In this document: one piece after another, positions 36,241 through 48,264 of the stretch
Numbering within the stretch: the first letter of the stretch is position 1
Layout: each line of letters opens with the position of its first letter
DNA from: Pelomyxa schiedti
Lineage: Eukaryota > Evosea > Pelobiontida > Pelomyxidae
Direction of reading: 5' to 3'
Length of the DNA stretch: 57,648 nt
Assembly (NCBI GenBank): GCA_020536535.1
Contig: JAHLWZ010000892.1
Coordinates: 1-57,648, forward strand
Program-made: the position numbers and the translations under genes
Notes under the pieces: generated by a model
What the model saw: only the letters and a program-made list of their open reading frames with translations
Databases searched by the model: none
Told to the model about the DNA's origin: nothing

Positions 36241-37901
36241 ATGTGCGACCCTGATGTTTTGAAGGAGTACTATTTGGGCTTGTTCCCTTTTGCAGATGTC
36301 TTCCAGTGGTTGAGTTACGGCGATGGTAGATTACTTTTGCTTGTTTTCGCGGGGCTGACAATTAATCTTGTGCCAAAGGTGGGTTTTTCTCTCGAAGAGA
36401 GATAGCGTGCACTCTACAAAATGGCATTTTCCGGCGTCACTTGTGTTACCCAAATGCAGAAGACTTCAGAAGGGAAATAGCGTCTCTCAATCCTTCTAGG
36501 ATAGAATTTGGTGCAGTTTGGAACCAGCCTGTATGCTCTTTCCTTTGTTTCCCCACTCCCACGTCTTATAAGATACTTCCTTTAGCCTGCATTCAAGAGT
36601 GCTTTGGAAGTGTATGTCCCAATTGAAAGAGAACTCGTTTTTGGTGATGTTTCAGTGCAAGTTGCTTTTTGTGACCGTAGTGCACAGATGTTGATATGGA
36701 TGCATACAATCAAGTTCGACCATGCTGCAAAGAAGCTGCAATATGCCACAAATGCTGGCCCCTTATGTGGGTGGCTATGCGCGTCGTGGATAGAGTCCTA
36801 AGGAACGATTTTGGATTTCACCATCTTGTGAGAACTCCCAAACAATCCCCATCCTCAAGGGTTAACTGACTGGATTTGGTCACCTAGTTATGGGTATACA
36901 GTGGAAGGCGTGGAGTTCACTGTTGGGTCTGTGATAAAAGGGCTAGACTATTGCCAAATGAGGCCAGGAAGTCTATCGTCAACTATCTTGACATATTCAA
37001 GTACATTACTCGGCACTTGGCTATTTGTTGCTGATTATTCTATAGGGCGGGTGGAACTAAGATTGACCCAAGTGCATTTCTATTTCCATCACTCTCTGCT
37101 GTCTATGATGAAATCCTTCAACCTTTCTTTGAAGAATTGTATCTAAAAGAGCAAGAGTTACTAGAATCAGAGCCTATGCAAGACGTTGCTTTGTCTATAC
37201 TTAAATATAGTTTGTGGAACCTCTTGTAATGTGTGTGCCAACGCAACACAGGATACAGCAAAATTAAGGGGAAAGTCGATCTTATTACTGAAATCAAACA
37301 GAAATGGCAAGGAACAAGTGGATCAGTTGAGAAGTGGCAAATTCTAAAAGACAGTGTCCAAAGAGCAGTAGGTAAAAGTAGGATATTCATTTTGCACTAA
37401 ATCTTTCAAGAAAATTGTGGATGGTGATCCCATAGCAGAGATTATTTTCATGTTTATATTCCCTCGATTGGACGCGAATGTCTCTACAAGTATGCAACAT
37501 TTGCTCAAAGCACCTTTTTGCATGCACCCTGGGACAGGTAGTTAACATTAGCCTTCCAGATAACTATATCACGAATCTGTAGGGCGAATCTGTGTTCCTA
37601 TTGATGTTAATACCTGCGAGCAGTTCGACCCATTCAGCGTCCCCACCGCACTGCAGTTGGTAGAGGAACTCCACGCTGTAGACAGAGCCACGGTCAACAG
37701 TCCCAATGGTGTGTTTCCCTCTATCATAACCACAACTGAAACATCCCCGCCACAGCATACCGTAGTACCAGACTTGCACCACATTTGGATACTTTTCACA
37801 GGGCATTCCTGGACCCTCTCACACAACAAAACAGCATCAGCACGAGCACGAGCACGAGCACAAGCACAAGCACAACTACAACTACGAGCAGTAGTAGCTA
37901 G
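36241..37901 (+). CDS. PRIM1: DNA primase small (catalytic) subunit
   Basis: Synthesises RNA primers for DNA replication with the large subunit and DNA polymerase alpha. The start at 36241 gives MCDPDVLKEYYLGLFPFADV, matching the primase N-terminus. Then REIASLNPSRIEFGAVWNQP, RELVFDVDMDAYN (the catalytic DxD, restored by an intron that splits the first Asp codon), zinc-motif CCKEAAICHKCW, DRVLRNDFGFHHL, LWVYSGRRGVHCWVCDKRAR, FPRLDANVSTSMQHLLKAPF and RICVPIDVNTCEQFDPFSV. The C-terminus RLAPHLDTFHRAFLDPLTQQ fits the family and is followed by a Ser/Thr repeat tail from a degenerate AGCACG/AGCACA tract. The stop is at 37899-37901. The last intron junction is not fully resolved. Confidence 0.93.
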
Positions 37902-38103
37902 AAGAAAGCTCTGCACGTTTGTGTTTGTTTCTATTGAAAACACGCTGAAAAGTAGTTTCTTCTAGAGATCTGACCGCTTTTATCCCTTTCCTTTAAAAGT
38001 AACGAAAGAAAAAGAAGTCTCGGGCCGTCTTTCTGTTTTCGAAACCACAAAAAGAACGAAAAAACAGCCACCCAACAGTTCCACCCCAAGTACCAAGAGA
38101 AAG

Positions 38104-41100
38104 ATGAGTGGATCCGTATCCACGTGCGATGTTGCGATTGTGGGAGGAGGCGTAGTTGGCTGTGCTTTGGCTCGTGAGCTATCGCGACTCGCATCCCTGC
38201 ACATTATTGTTTTCGAAAAAACAGACATGGTTGGGTGGGTTCTTTTCAAAGGCAAAGCCAAAATCGAATGGGCATTCTGTGGGGGGGTTTTTTTGTTGAG
38301 AGTTTCTATGTTTTTACTGCAGGATTCATTGTTGACCTTTTGGACAGGTCTGGAGCTTCAAAGGCGAATTCGGGAATTCTGCATGCTGGAACTGACACCC
38401 CCTTGACTACTCTGAAAGGTAGGCTGACATCCAGAGGAAATGAGCTCATAAGAGAGGCTGCTAAGCACCTCCACTTTGGACTAAAGTACAATTTTGCTCA
38501 GTTGGATACCATTTACTGATGGTTTTAGGATGATTGGAGCACTTGTAGTGGCAAGGTTACCACCCGAAGTTGAAGAACTGCACAAAGAAATGGCTAACTC
38601 TGCAGAGAAGGGGATTCCTGTTGAATTTTGGGATCATGACAAATTGTTACTGGTACCGGGTTCCAACATAAGCACTTTCCTCTCACATCTTAAAAGGAGG
38701 AGCCTAACCTTTCCCCTGCGCTTGTAGCTGGCATGTTTACTCCACTCTGTGGGGTTCTCAATCCTTATGAACTATGTTTTGCTCTGATGCTATGTGCGAT
38801 GCAAAATGGTGCCGAGTTGAGGACAAATTCAACGGTTGTTGGCATTAATCATACTGACAATGCCAAGTGCGTTACTCTTTTTCTTGAAGATTGTCCCTTT
38901 TCTGCATTCCACCCACTGTAATTACAGTTACCCTCTCCAACTTGTCACTTCGGATGGTGAGCAGGTCATGACGCGTTTCATTCTCAATTGTGCTGGTGTG
39001 CACACTGATACCATAGCAAAGCTTGCCGGGACTGACCCTGATTTTGTTATTGTCCCACGGAAGGGTGAGGAGTATCTGTTAGACAGGAATGTTACCTATG
39101 GACCCAAGCGTGTTATTTATCCTGTACCATCAAAGGTTTCATTTCTCACTGAGAAATTTTCGAATGACAATATACTAGGTGTCCAAAGGGATTCTGTGCA
39201 TTCCAACAGGTTTCTTATATAAAAAACCCCTTTTTCTTTGATATCCTCTTCCACAGTGGATGGAACCTTGATGGTCGGCCCCACTGCCGACGTAGTTGAA
39301 GATCCAGAGGATACCTGCACCACTGCAGATGGGTGCAAAAGGGTCAGTACTTAAACAATCTGCCCAGTGAGTAGTTAAGGTATCCCAAGGTTTTTGACTT
39401 TGTGAGAACAATGTGCCCCAAAATCTCTGAGCGTGACATTATTGCTTCTTTTGCTGGAGTTCGTGCTGCCGTTAGTTGTGGAGACTTCATCATAGGACCA
39501 ACGAAAGTGAAAGGGTAGAGAGTTCCAAAAATCTTCTTTGAATCGCAATAACCACACTCAGATTTATCAATGTGGCTGGAATTCAATCACCAGGTCTCAC
39601 TTGTGCTATGTCAATAGCAGAATATGTAAAAGGTACATGAATCTGCCTACATATAAAATTCATGACCATTATATCAGGAATCCTGGTAACTGAGGGACTA
39701 CATGCAGAACCAAGACTGGACTGGCAGGAGGATATCAGTCCCATGCCAAAGTTCTACTCCCTGCCACTTGAAGAACAAGCAAGGCTCGCGGATGTTTCAA
39801 CCCCTAAAGGCGCACTATTTTCAAGTATCCTCTTTCCCCTCAAGTATCCTTCTTTTCCCAACAAAAAAAAAAAGAGGTGGTCTGTAGATGTGAGGTTGTT
39901 ACTGAAGGCGATGTACATGCCGCCATTGACCAGGGTGCCAAAACTGTTGATGGTGTCAAATTCCGAACACGTGCAGGCTGTGGCCGGTGCCAGGGCGGCT
40001 TTTGTACCTCACGTACTGGTGTTCGTCTTTTTTGCCTTGAATGACAACTAATCAGGAATCCTGGAAATTCTATCTCAACGAACTGGAATTCAAATAGAGG
40101 AGCTCACCAAATGTGGCCCTGGGTCTACATTAGTTAATGGTGAACACATTGCTGTTTTGACCGTAGACAGACCATTTCCCCTGCAGGTTTCTTGAAAGAT
40201 AGACTATAACCTTTTCCCATCTCACTTTATGACATTTTCTCTTCAGCCCCCGTTATCTGCAAGCACCGTTATCCCCACAAATGTTGATGTTGTTGTGATT
40301 GGAGCAGGCCCTGCAGGTCTTGCAGCAGCTAGTGGTGCCCGTGATGCTGGTGCCAGCCATGTATGAGTAGCATTTCTTTTTATGGAGTTTTTTGATTTTT
40401 CCCTCAGGTCTTAGTTTTTGATAGGGAAGCTTCTAGTGGTGGAATTCTCAATCAAGTTGATATAACCTAGCTTGCACCTTATTTTTCCCTTAAAATCTTT
40501 TCCTAGTGTATTCACTCTGGCTTTGGTCTTCACCACTTCAAAGAAGAGTTAACTGGGCCAGAATACGCTGAGAGATGGGTTGCTACTGCCCGTGCAAAGG
40601 GAGCTCAGGTACTCCCTACCTGCATATTTCTGTAGCTTACCGTCTTTCAGATCATTCCCTCTGCATTTGTCCTAAAGGCCCAAAACCTTGGGAAAAAGGA
40701 AAAAGTCATTAATGCTCTTGTTGGCGGTCTTGGTGTTGTGCAAGTGAGTCACAGTCCACATCCATTAAGATCTTACATCAACCAGGTCACAGCAAAATCG
40801 ATAGTGCTCGCCATGGGGGCACGAGAAAGAACGCGGCCTCAGGTTAGAATTCCTGGCACCAGACCCGCAGGTATGACAAGACAATAGATCTAACCTTGCC
40901 GTTGACACTTGTTAAGGAGTGTATCCTGCCGGTTTAGCACAAAAGCTCATGAACATATATGGAAAGGTTTAATGAAATATATTCTTGTATATATTCCTAA
41001 CCACTGGCTAAAACAAAAGCTTCCTGGCAAGAGATGTGTCATCCTGGGTTCTGGTGACATTGGGTTAATCGTGTGTTTCCTTTGTTATTCGTTAACCAAG

Positions 41101-42932
41101 TTAATAAATTTAAGATGGCACGGCGCATGAAACTTAGCGGAGCAGATGTAGTGGGAGTCTTCGAAGTTTTGCCTACTTGCAGGTTTCATTACCGAGTTTA
41201 GAGAAAACTAAAATTGTTTCAGTGGTTTGAATAGGAATGTTGTGCAATGTCTCTTTGACTACAAGATTCCTCTACACCTCTCCCATACAGTAGTAAAAAT
41301 CTATGGTGTGCTTTTTTTGGTTTGACCCTTTTTGACGAGTTTAGGGAAAAAGAGAATTGAACGTGTTACTGTGGCACCAGTTGGCCCTGGTCCCAATTTT
41401 GTCCCTGATATGAGCAAGGTACCCAATAATAAACATGTGTAAGGTCTAAATGATCACCAGGCTTGGGACATTGACTGTGACTCTCTTCTGTTTTCTGTTG
41501 GTCTTATCCCAGAGAATGAGCTCACACTGCAACTTGGAGCTTCTATTAACCCCTCTACAAGTGGTGCCATTGTGGACAGTAACCTTCAGACAACACTGCC
41601 CGGGGTTTTCTCTTGCGGCAATGGTGCTGAGTCTTCGACCTAATTCTTATTTAACTGATTTATAGTACTCCACATACACGACCTGGTGGATAACGTGTCA
41701 GAGGAAGGGAAATTGGCAGGTAGAAATGCAGCTCTTTACGCTGCGGCTACGGAGAGTAATGAAGGAACACCCACACCTGGCACCAAAACTGTATCACTGG
41801 TGGCTGGTGATAATGTTAGGTTGATAACATGCGTTATGTCGTTTCAATATCTTTAACTTCCTGCAGATATGTACTCCCTCAAACTGTAACCATTCCTGCG
41901 GATCTACCCGCAGACTCGAAACTGACAGTAAATGTTTCACTCAGGGTGAAGCAAGCACTCTCCGGACCTTGTATCCAAATTCCCGAGGTGTGAAAAATCT
42001 CTTATAAGTATTACAGTCTTATTCCACAAAGATTGCCTTCCAAGAGAGACATCAAATTGCAATCCCTTCTGAAATGGTCATACTAAAAGTACCCTTAGTC
42101 AAACTTAGTGCAGTATCTTCTACCTCAGCCATTTCTGTTGTAGCTTCAGGTTTAATACCTACCTATGGAACAATTGCACTGACGGAGAACAAGGAACTCC
42201 AATCACAAGTGAGCAGTTAGCTAATACAGTCAATCCTGTTAAAGCTCTTGATGATGCCCACAAATACTACATATGCTTGCGGTGCCCCAACGGGTGCCCT
42301 CTTGTACTAACCCCAGTAAGGACGCTTCTAATAGTATGGTAAAATGTTAATACCCATGTTTCAGAGTGCCGATGGGAATCACAAGGTGACAGGCAATAAA
42401 TGCAAGGTACTCTCCATCTCTCCAGTGTGACCCTCAAATAAATGGGGAAAAAAAAAAAAACCATTTAGCGAGGAATTGAATATGCCCTCTCGGAGTACAC
42501 GGCTCCCATGCGGACAATTTCAATGACCATACCTATTGCCAATGCAGAAATTGCCAAGCTTCCTTGCAAGTTGTCCGCCGCAATCCCTAGAGACAGTATG
42601 CTCTCTGTCCCACAATTCCCACCTTCTCTTCAGTGCACTAACGGCCACACTCCCCAGGATTGCTCGAAGCCGCGGCAGTGATACAAAACCTGCACGACAT
42701 CCAAGCCCCAGTCCACATGGGCGATGTCCTAATAGCAGACTTCCTGGGCCTACCAGGTGTATCCGTTGTAGCCACCAGGTCCCTAGCAGCTCTTGAAGGG
42801 TCACCCAACACCAGCACCGATGCAACAACAGCTTCAGCAACATCCACAACACCATCATGCACAACAACGGCGTCAATTCCTCCCAACCCATCTGCAGAGC
42901 TTCCAGCCAACAGTTCCCACTCTTCATCGTAA
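38104..42932 (+). CDS. Four-module FAD/Fe-S oxidoreductase: GlpA/LhgO-like + BFD [2Fe-2S] + NAD(FAD) reductase + DUF1667
   Basis: One spliced gene joins what bacteria encode as separate neighbours. Module 1: [20 protein letters not shown] (FAD Rossmann), [48 protein letters not shown]; this is a glycerol-3-phosphate or 2-hydroxyacid dehydrogenase fold. Module 2: [16 protein letters not shown] and [12 protein letters not shown], four Cys of a BFD-like [2Fe-2S] site. Module 3: [47 protein letters not shown], a second FAD/NAD(P) pair. Module 4: [10 protein letters not shown], then [19 protein letters not shown], the DUF1667 pattern. In bacteria these three genes often sit beside glpK, suggesting glycerol-3-phosphate oxidation coupled to another acceptor. 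Roughly 20 introns rule out bacterial contamination. Stop TAA at 42930-42932. Likely old lateral transfer; substrate unproven. Confidence 0.85.
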
Positions 42933-43332
42933 AACATTCCTATTGGCCTGACGATTCAAGTTCAGCAGAGGGTGTTGGTTTTGAATGCCAGTTTCTCTGA
43001 AATCTGTCCGTTTTTGGTTGTTGAAACCTTTTTGGGGTTCCCTTAGAGAAGAACGAATCTGTGCCTCTACGGGCGCACAGCTCCCCACACTTCCAGGACC
43101 CGGCAGAGGATGTGACCGCAGCTGTGGCAGTCCTCTGAATGTTCGCACATGCACTGCCAAGACCTGAATTAAGGGGAAAACAATCAGTTGCCCGAACAAG
43201 AAAAAAAAATCACATCCGATGACGAGGTGGCCCGGGGTCGTGACCAAAACAAACAACACACAGACGGGGGCCGGTGGCGGAAAGCGTACAGCAGGTTGTC
43301 GTCTGCTTTTTATAAAACTCTATATTATTCGC

Positions 43333-43378
43333 GTTTTGTTTTGTTTTGTTTTGTTTTGTTTTGTTTTGTTTTGTTTTG

Positions 43379-43409
<31 letters not shown>

Positions 43410-43610
43410 GTTTTGTTTTTTGTTTTGTTTTTTGTTTTGTTTTTTGTTTTGTTTTTTGTTTTGTTTTTTGTTTTGTTTTTTGTTTTGTTTTTTGTTTTGT
43501 TTTTTGTTTTGTTTTGTTTTGTTTTGTTTTGTTTTGTTTTGTTTTGTTTCGTTTCGTTTCGTTTCGCTCCGTTTCGTGTTGTTTCGTTTTGTTTTGTTTT
43601 GTTTTGTTTG
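43333..43610. repeat. GTTTT-type microsatellite with 12-bp higher-order unit
   Basis: The array begins as pure GTTTT repeats, then changes near 43404 to a regular alternation of GTTTTTT and GTTTT (12-bp unit) repeated about nine times, returns to GTTTT near 43510, then decays to GTTTC variants. Long open frames across it are an artefact of the unit lengths. Confidence 0.95.
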
Positions 43611-43794
43611 TCTTGTATCGTTCTTCCTTAGTCTTGTGTTAAACTTACTGTTGTGTTCCATTTCCTCACGGCAACATAGGGCTGATTCCCTGCGGCACTC
43701 AGTCAGTCTTCCGAACCAAGCCAGAGCTACAGGTATCTTCTCTGTTTTTCTTTTTCGAGTTCTCACACTTTATAATCAGGTCGTGTTGCAACTT

Positions 43795-43994
43795 GTCATC
43801 GCCACGGTAAATCCACCTCCCCCTCTCCCTTTGTATTATCCCCAACCATGATACGTAGGTACCCAGACCCAGGTTCCAGTGTTGCACACCACAGCCCTTT
43901 CCTGCATTTCCGGCACTTTGAACAGTGATGCTGGTAGGTGGCTTCTTTTTTTTCTTTCCCAGGCAGCCCACATATTATTCAGGTGGCGGACCTG
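43795..43994. repeat. Imperfect duplication, copy A
   Basis: Shares ordered blocks with copy B at 44537-44728: GGTAAATCC, AACCATGATA, GGTACCCA, TTGCACACCAC, GGTAG, a T-rich tract and GGTGGCGGAC. Spacing between copies is about 740 bp. Confidence 0.75.
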
Positions 43995-44536
43995 CCGACA
44001 ATCTATCACCAAGGTGCATTCCCTCTCCCTTAACTTATCACCACTCAACAACAACAGGACAATGGACGCCACTGACAAACATAGTGCATGCCAGGCTTTA
44101 CCCGCCTTCACCTGTTTCACCTCGGCACTAACACCCCTTGCTCTTGCTCTTGCACACCAACACTCCCGCTCACTGGGCTCCTACACTCCACTCTGCCGTG
44201 TTCCCAACTTACACTCACTCCACCCAGCTGGTGCCTGGGAAGTTGGGTAGGTCCCCTTGTCTTTCCTCTTTCTTCCTCTCACGTTTTCCACAGACTAAAG
44301 CGGACCTTTGGAAACTGTTCCTCACTGACTTGGAATTCGGTTTGTACCCACCATAGCCTTCCCTGGTCCCACTCACATGCTGGCAGGCACCCGGAATGAC
44401 CAAGCTTGGAACAGCGATGATGCCAATAGATGTTACCCATTGTAGTCAGCTGTTGCCCACTCTGATATAGGCAAGTTGTCCACCAGTGGATGAGGTGGCA
44501 AGTATGGAGAGCCTGCCACTGATGAGATGACACCCT

Positions 44537-44728
44537 GTCACCAAGGTAAATCCCCCTTCCTTTGTATCATAACCCCACTCAACCATGATAGGTTGCGTTG
44601 GTACCCAAGGCTCCCAGCATTGCACACCACCGCGCATTTCTGTATTTCTGGCACCTTGTGATACTGGTAGGATGGCCTCTTTTCTCTTTTTCCGCGTCTC
44701 ACATACAATTTTTTTAGGTGGCGGACTT
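44537..44728. repeat. Imperfect duplication, copy B
   Basis: Second copy of the block at 43795-43994. On the minus strand both copies can read KVPE(M/I)Q and VVCN(T/A)G at the same place, a weak hint that the ancestral coding strand is minus. Confidence 0.75.
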
Positions 44729-45467
44729 TTCACCTCACATCCACACCGGCCACAGAACCCGCTGCACGCCTGGGGCACAGTTGTCAACCCACAGGGAGTG
44801 CGTGAAGCTGCGCGGTGCATGGCACCCTGGGGTCCGTGGTTACAGTAATAGATCAAGTTCTATTTATTTTCTTCTGTTCTTTTCTAAGGGAGAAAAAAGT
44901 GGTTCTCTACGGAAAAAATTATGCGAACAGGACTCACACCAACTTGGACCGACCGGGGTGTGCTAAAGTCTTCGAAACAGTACAACAACCAGTCAATGTC
45001 AAAAAAAACCTGTTACTTCTTACGCACCCACAAGCAACCGGGGTGACTCGAACATATTTTACCAACAGTAAAAAACCCGTTGCGTACTGGATCCAATACC
45101 ACGGCTATTATAATTTCATTACCAGTTGCCTAGACCAACACCCTCCGCTGAACTTGAATCGTCAAGGCCAATACCAGGAAAGAACTTAGTGGATATGGAT
45201 TTCGTTGTTTTTGTGGAATTCCCAAACGCCTTGTATGGCAATTCGGTCAATGACGATGAACAAGAACCAGATAGCAAGAAAAATAAAAACAGGAGGGCGA
45301 CACACCCATCACATCGAATCAAACCGCAACACAACAGCTTCACCATTGCATTTAAAACAAAACTAAAAAAAAATAAAATACCGCCGGGTGGGAGTGTCAG
45401 TGAGAGAACTTCTACGTTGTTGTTTTTTGAGCTCCGGTGCGTCGAATACCACTACGATTACCCTAAA

Positions 45468-45617
45468 ATGGACTACTTCCTGGCCAACATCGCCAAGGAG
45501 GTGAACAGTTGTGCGTCGACGGAAAACATCGGCCAGTTGTTGATGAAGACCTTTGAGAAAGAAGAGCAGAGACAGCGCACTCACATTCGCAACACGAACG
45601 CACGAGCTCAGCAACAA

Positions 45618-45652
<35 letters not shown>

Positions 45653-47242
45653 GCAACAAGTTCAGGAGGAGCAAAAAGAGCAGTCTACATTGGCAGGTGA
45701 TGCTGATGCAGGAGGAGAAGCTGAAAAGGATACAGGAAAGGACAAGGAGCACAACGGCAGCGCCAATTCGGACACTGCTTTATTGTTAGCCTCTTTTTTT
45801 TTTTTGCCTCTCGCCCTTTGTTGTCTATTGTTAACTCACTTCACAACAGGGATCAAATTTCTACCCTAAAGCAGGAGAATGACGACCTTAAGGTTCAGTT
45901 GGCTGCTGCTCGTGCAGAGATAGAGAAGATGCGGGCAACTTGCCGTTGTTCACAATCTACTGCTGAGAATAAACCACCTGCATCAAGCACATCACCACCC
46001 AAACGCTACGACTCCTTGAAGCCCCCCGTTGTAGAAACAGTGGGGCGACCAAGTTGTCCAGTCACCTTTGTCCCCCCTCTCCCCTTGCAAATGCTACCAA
46101 TGACAATACCCACGGTGACTCTCACGCCGGCCGCATCTGATGGCAGTGGTACCACAAAAACTGTACCCCTTGACATTGCCGCAAGCTGTAACTCTTCTCC
46201 AAGTTCACAATCACGTTGTGATGGGCTACTTCCACCGGCAGTCCAACAAAGTCCACGATTCCTGTCACAAGAACCAACTACCCCAACGTCACGAAACTCC
46301 TTCAACTCCCCACGAGATGATTCCACAACACCCCCGTTGTCTCCAAGTGGTTTCAGTAGGAAAGCGCGCCAGAGTGTACGGCGTATGCTGTTACTGTCCC
46401 TGCACACTCTTTCCATTCCGCCTGATGAAACTGATCCCGGTTTGTCAACAGCAACTCGTCTCAAAGAACAAGTGGGATCGTGTCTCTCGCAAAATTCGAT
46501 AAGCCCTGCCACATTTCGCCAGATTGCTGATGTAGCCAGTCGGAACGAGGTTCCAAATCACGATTCGACAGACAACTCTAACGAGAGTAATGCCTCTGCC
46601 AACGGCAGCAGTTCCACTAATAGTGATAACACACCAACAATTACCATTAATCCACCTGTAAGCAACAGTCCAAACTCTAAACTACTAAACAGCAACTCCG
46701 GAGGGCTTAACAGTTGCCCTTTCAACTACCCTGCTGGCCTTCCGGCAATTCCCAACATCCACTCGCATTACGCACACCCGACTTTACCTGCACTCAATCT
46801 CCCCAAGACAACCATTTCTCCTCCCCCAAACAACATGTTCACAAACAACTTGAAAAATATGTATAGCAACAACATCCCGGAACCACACTCCGTGCATCCC
46901 CTTGCCCCACTTAAAACACACACCCACACAGACAAAGCAGACTACCCTTCCCTTACCAGCCACAAAGGCCCAGTAAGGCTTGAAAAGCTTTCTGTGCCTA
47001 GAGCAACACAACAATACAAAACCGCGTATCCGGCAACCACTACAAAGAATTCACATCCAGGCACATCAGCACTGCCTGGCCATTCTGATAGGACCACTGG
47101 TTCCTATCAACGAGGTGGCAAAGTGGGCATAACAGTGCGTACTCTTAATGGCAATGCATATACCCTATCTATATATATTTCCTCTCCCACAGTCATTCCA
47201 GTCCCACTAACTTTTCGACAGAACCCACGTACTGTACCATGA
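45468..47242 (+). CDS. Low-complexity protein with Gln tract and coiled coil
   Basis: No family recognised. The chosen ATG gives MDYFLANIAKEVNSCASTEN, a likely amphipathic helix, then IGQLLMKTFEKEEQRQR and a Gln tract (45610-45660). One intron (45785-45849) joins NSDTALL to DQISTLKQENDDLKVQLAAA, a clear coiled coil. The remaining 400 or so residues are Ser/Thr/Pro/Asn-rich with one more structured stretch (FSRKARQSVRRMLLLSLHTL). A 54-nt segment near the end (47134-47187) has GT and AG ends but length divisible by three, so it may be intron or exon. Stop at 47240-47242; an AATAAA lies about 60 nt downstream. The frame is open upstream to 45126, so an earlier start is possible. Could be a cytoskeletal or transcription-related scaffold; unknown. 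Confidence 0.65.
45610..45660 (+). repeat. CAA/CAG tract coding poly-Gln
   Basis: Mixed CAA and CAG codons inside the coiled-coil protein gene. Confidence 0.8.
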
Positions 47243-47380
47243 GGAAGACAACGGAAAAAAACTGCAGTTTTCCCAGGTGTTGTAAACAAGTGAAACAATA
47301 AAAGATTTAATTGTCTTTTATTACAAATTTGTCTTCAATTTTCTCCTTCAGTGACACAAGGCCTTGTTGGTACACCGACT

Positions 47381-48011
47381 ATGACAGATAACGAAACCCC
47401 AAGTGCGTCCATCACCACCGCATCCTAATATTAGTAGCTAATAACCAAAAAAACTGTCCCTAACACATTAGAGACAATAGTTCAACAACAACGGCAAATC
47501 CAAAAGGATGCGGTTACGGAACAACAACAGCAACAGCAAGAGGTCGCCACTACGATAGCAGGTTCACCTGAAGATCTTAGTGTCAGTGAGAGACAGGGAA
47601 GGTGCTGCTTGTGTCCGGCAGTACCAAGGTGGGTCCAAGTGGTTGTTGGTGTAGCCCTCGTGGTCATTGGGATGGTGGGAATCTTTGTGCCGTTGATGCC
47701 TGACGTGGCTCCCCTGCTGGTGGGAATCTTCTTGCTGTTCCCTCGGGATTCAAGGGTAACCAGCAACACTTTTTTTTAGCTTCACAATCACAGCTGAGAG
47801 TCTTGATTTGTAGGTTGGAATGAAGATAAGAGACTGGGTAACCAGGACGAGAAGTAAGATTGGTGGAGTGCTGCACAGAGTGATGTGCTGCTGTGGATCT
47901 GGGACACCGGAACTCCAGAGAGAAAGAACAGATCCGGCGGAAAAGGGTTTGAGCATTCCCGTAATTATGATTGGCCTGACATCGAATTTAGATGAGGAAC
48001 CGGGACCGTGA
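47381..48011 (+). CDS. Small membrane protein with hydrophobic hairpin and Cys clusters
   Basis: The start MTDNETP joins KTIVQQQRQIQKDAVTEQ through an intron that splits a Lys codon. After a Gln run comes RCCLCPAVPRW, then a hydrophobic hairpin VVVGVALVVIGMVGIFVPLM and APLLVGIFLLFPRD. A second intron leads to VGMKIRDWVTRTRSKIGGVL and a VMCCCGSG cluster that could be palmitoylated. The pattern of helix, FVPLMPD turn and second helix recalls small bacterial inner-membrane families such as YbaN/DUF454, but similarity is too weak to assign. Stop at 48009-48011. It lies between two genes on the same strand with about 140 and 250 nt gaps. Confidence 0.6.
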
Positions 48012-48264
48012 AAACTGCCATAAAGCCCCAGATGATGTTGAGACAATGAGCATGAGGGATGATAAAAATATGATTCTACTTTTCAAGTCCCTGATGGTTG
48101 TGTTTTTGTTGTTTTTGATTCAAGCAGCCAGATCGATAGGTCGACCTACCTTCGTTACCTGCCAATCAAAAGAAGTAATCACAAAATTACGTTTCCACAA
48201 AACAAAACAAAAAAAATAACACGAACAGCATACGCGTAGATCTCCTCTTTGTTGTGGTTTGGTG

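Larger units (their letters stand above)
42933..45467. other. Repeat-rich interval without a confident gene
   Basis: It contains the pentanucleotide array, an imperfect 200-bp duplication and many short open frames on both strands. Cys-rich pieces such as CDRSCGSPLNVRTC (42985-43167, plus) and CSGFCGRCGCEV (minus, near 44750) hint at an extracellular protein gene, and candidate splice sites exist on both strands. The frames do not extend into a consistent model on either strand. The end of the interval (about 45200-45467) is probably the 5' region of the next gene. Confidence 0.45.

Noticed and set aside
38104-42932. Bacterial contamination as the source of the FAD enzyme
   Set aside because: The gene is interrupted by many short GT-AG introns like its neighbours.
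43188-43851. Long open frames of Phe/Cys/Val/Leu and of Lys/Gln/Asn across 43.3-43.6 kb
   Set aside because: They are translations of the GTTTT microsatellite in different frames.
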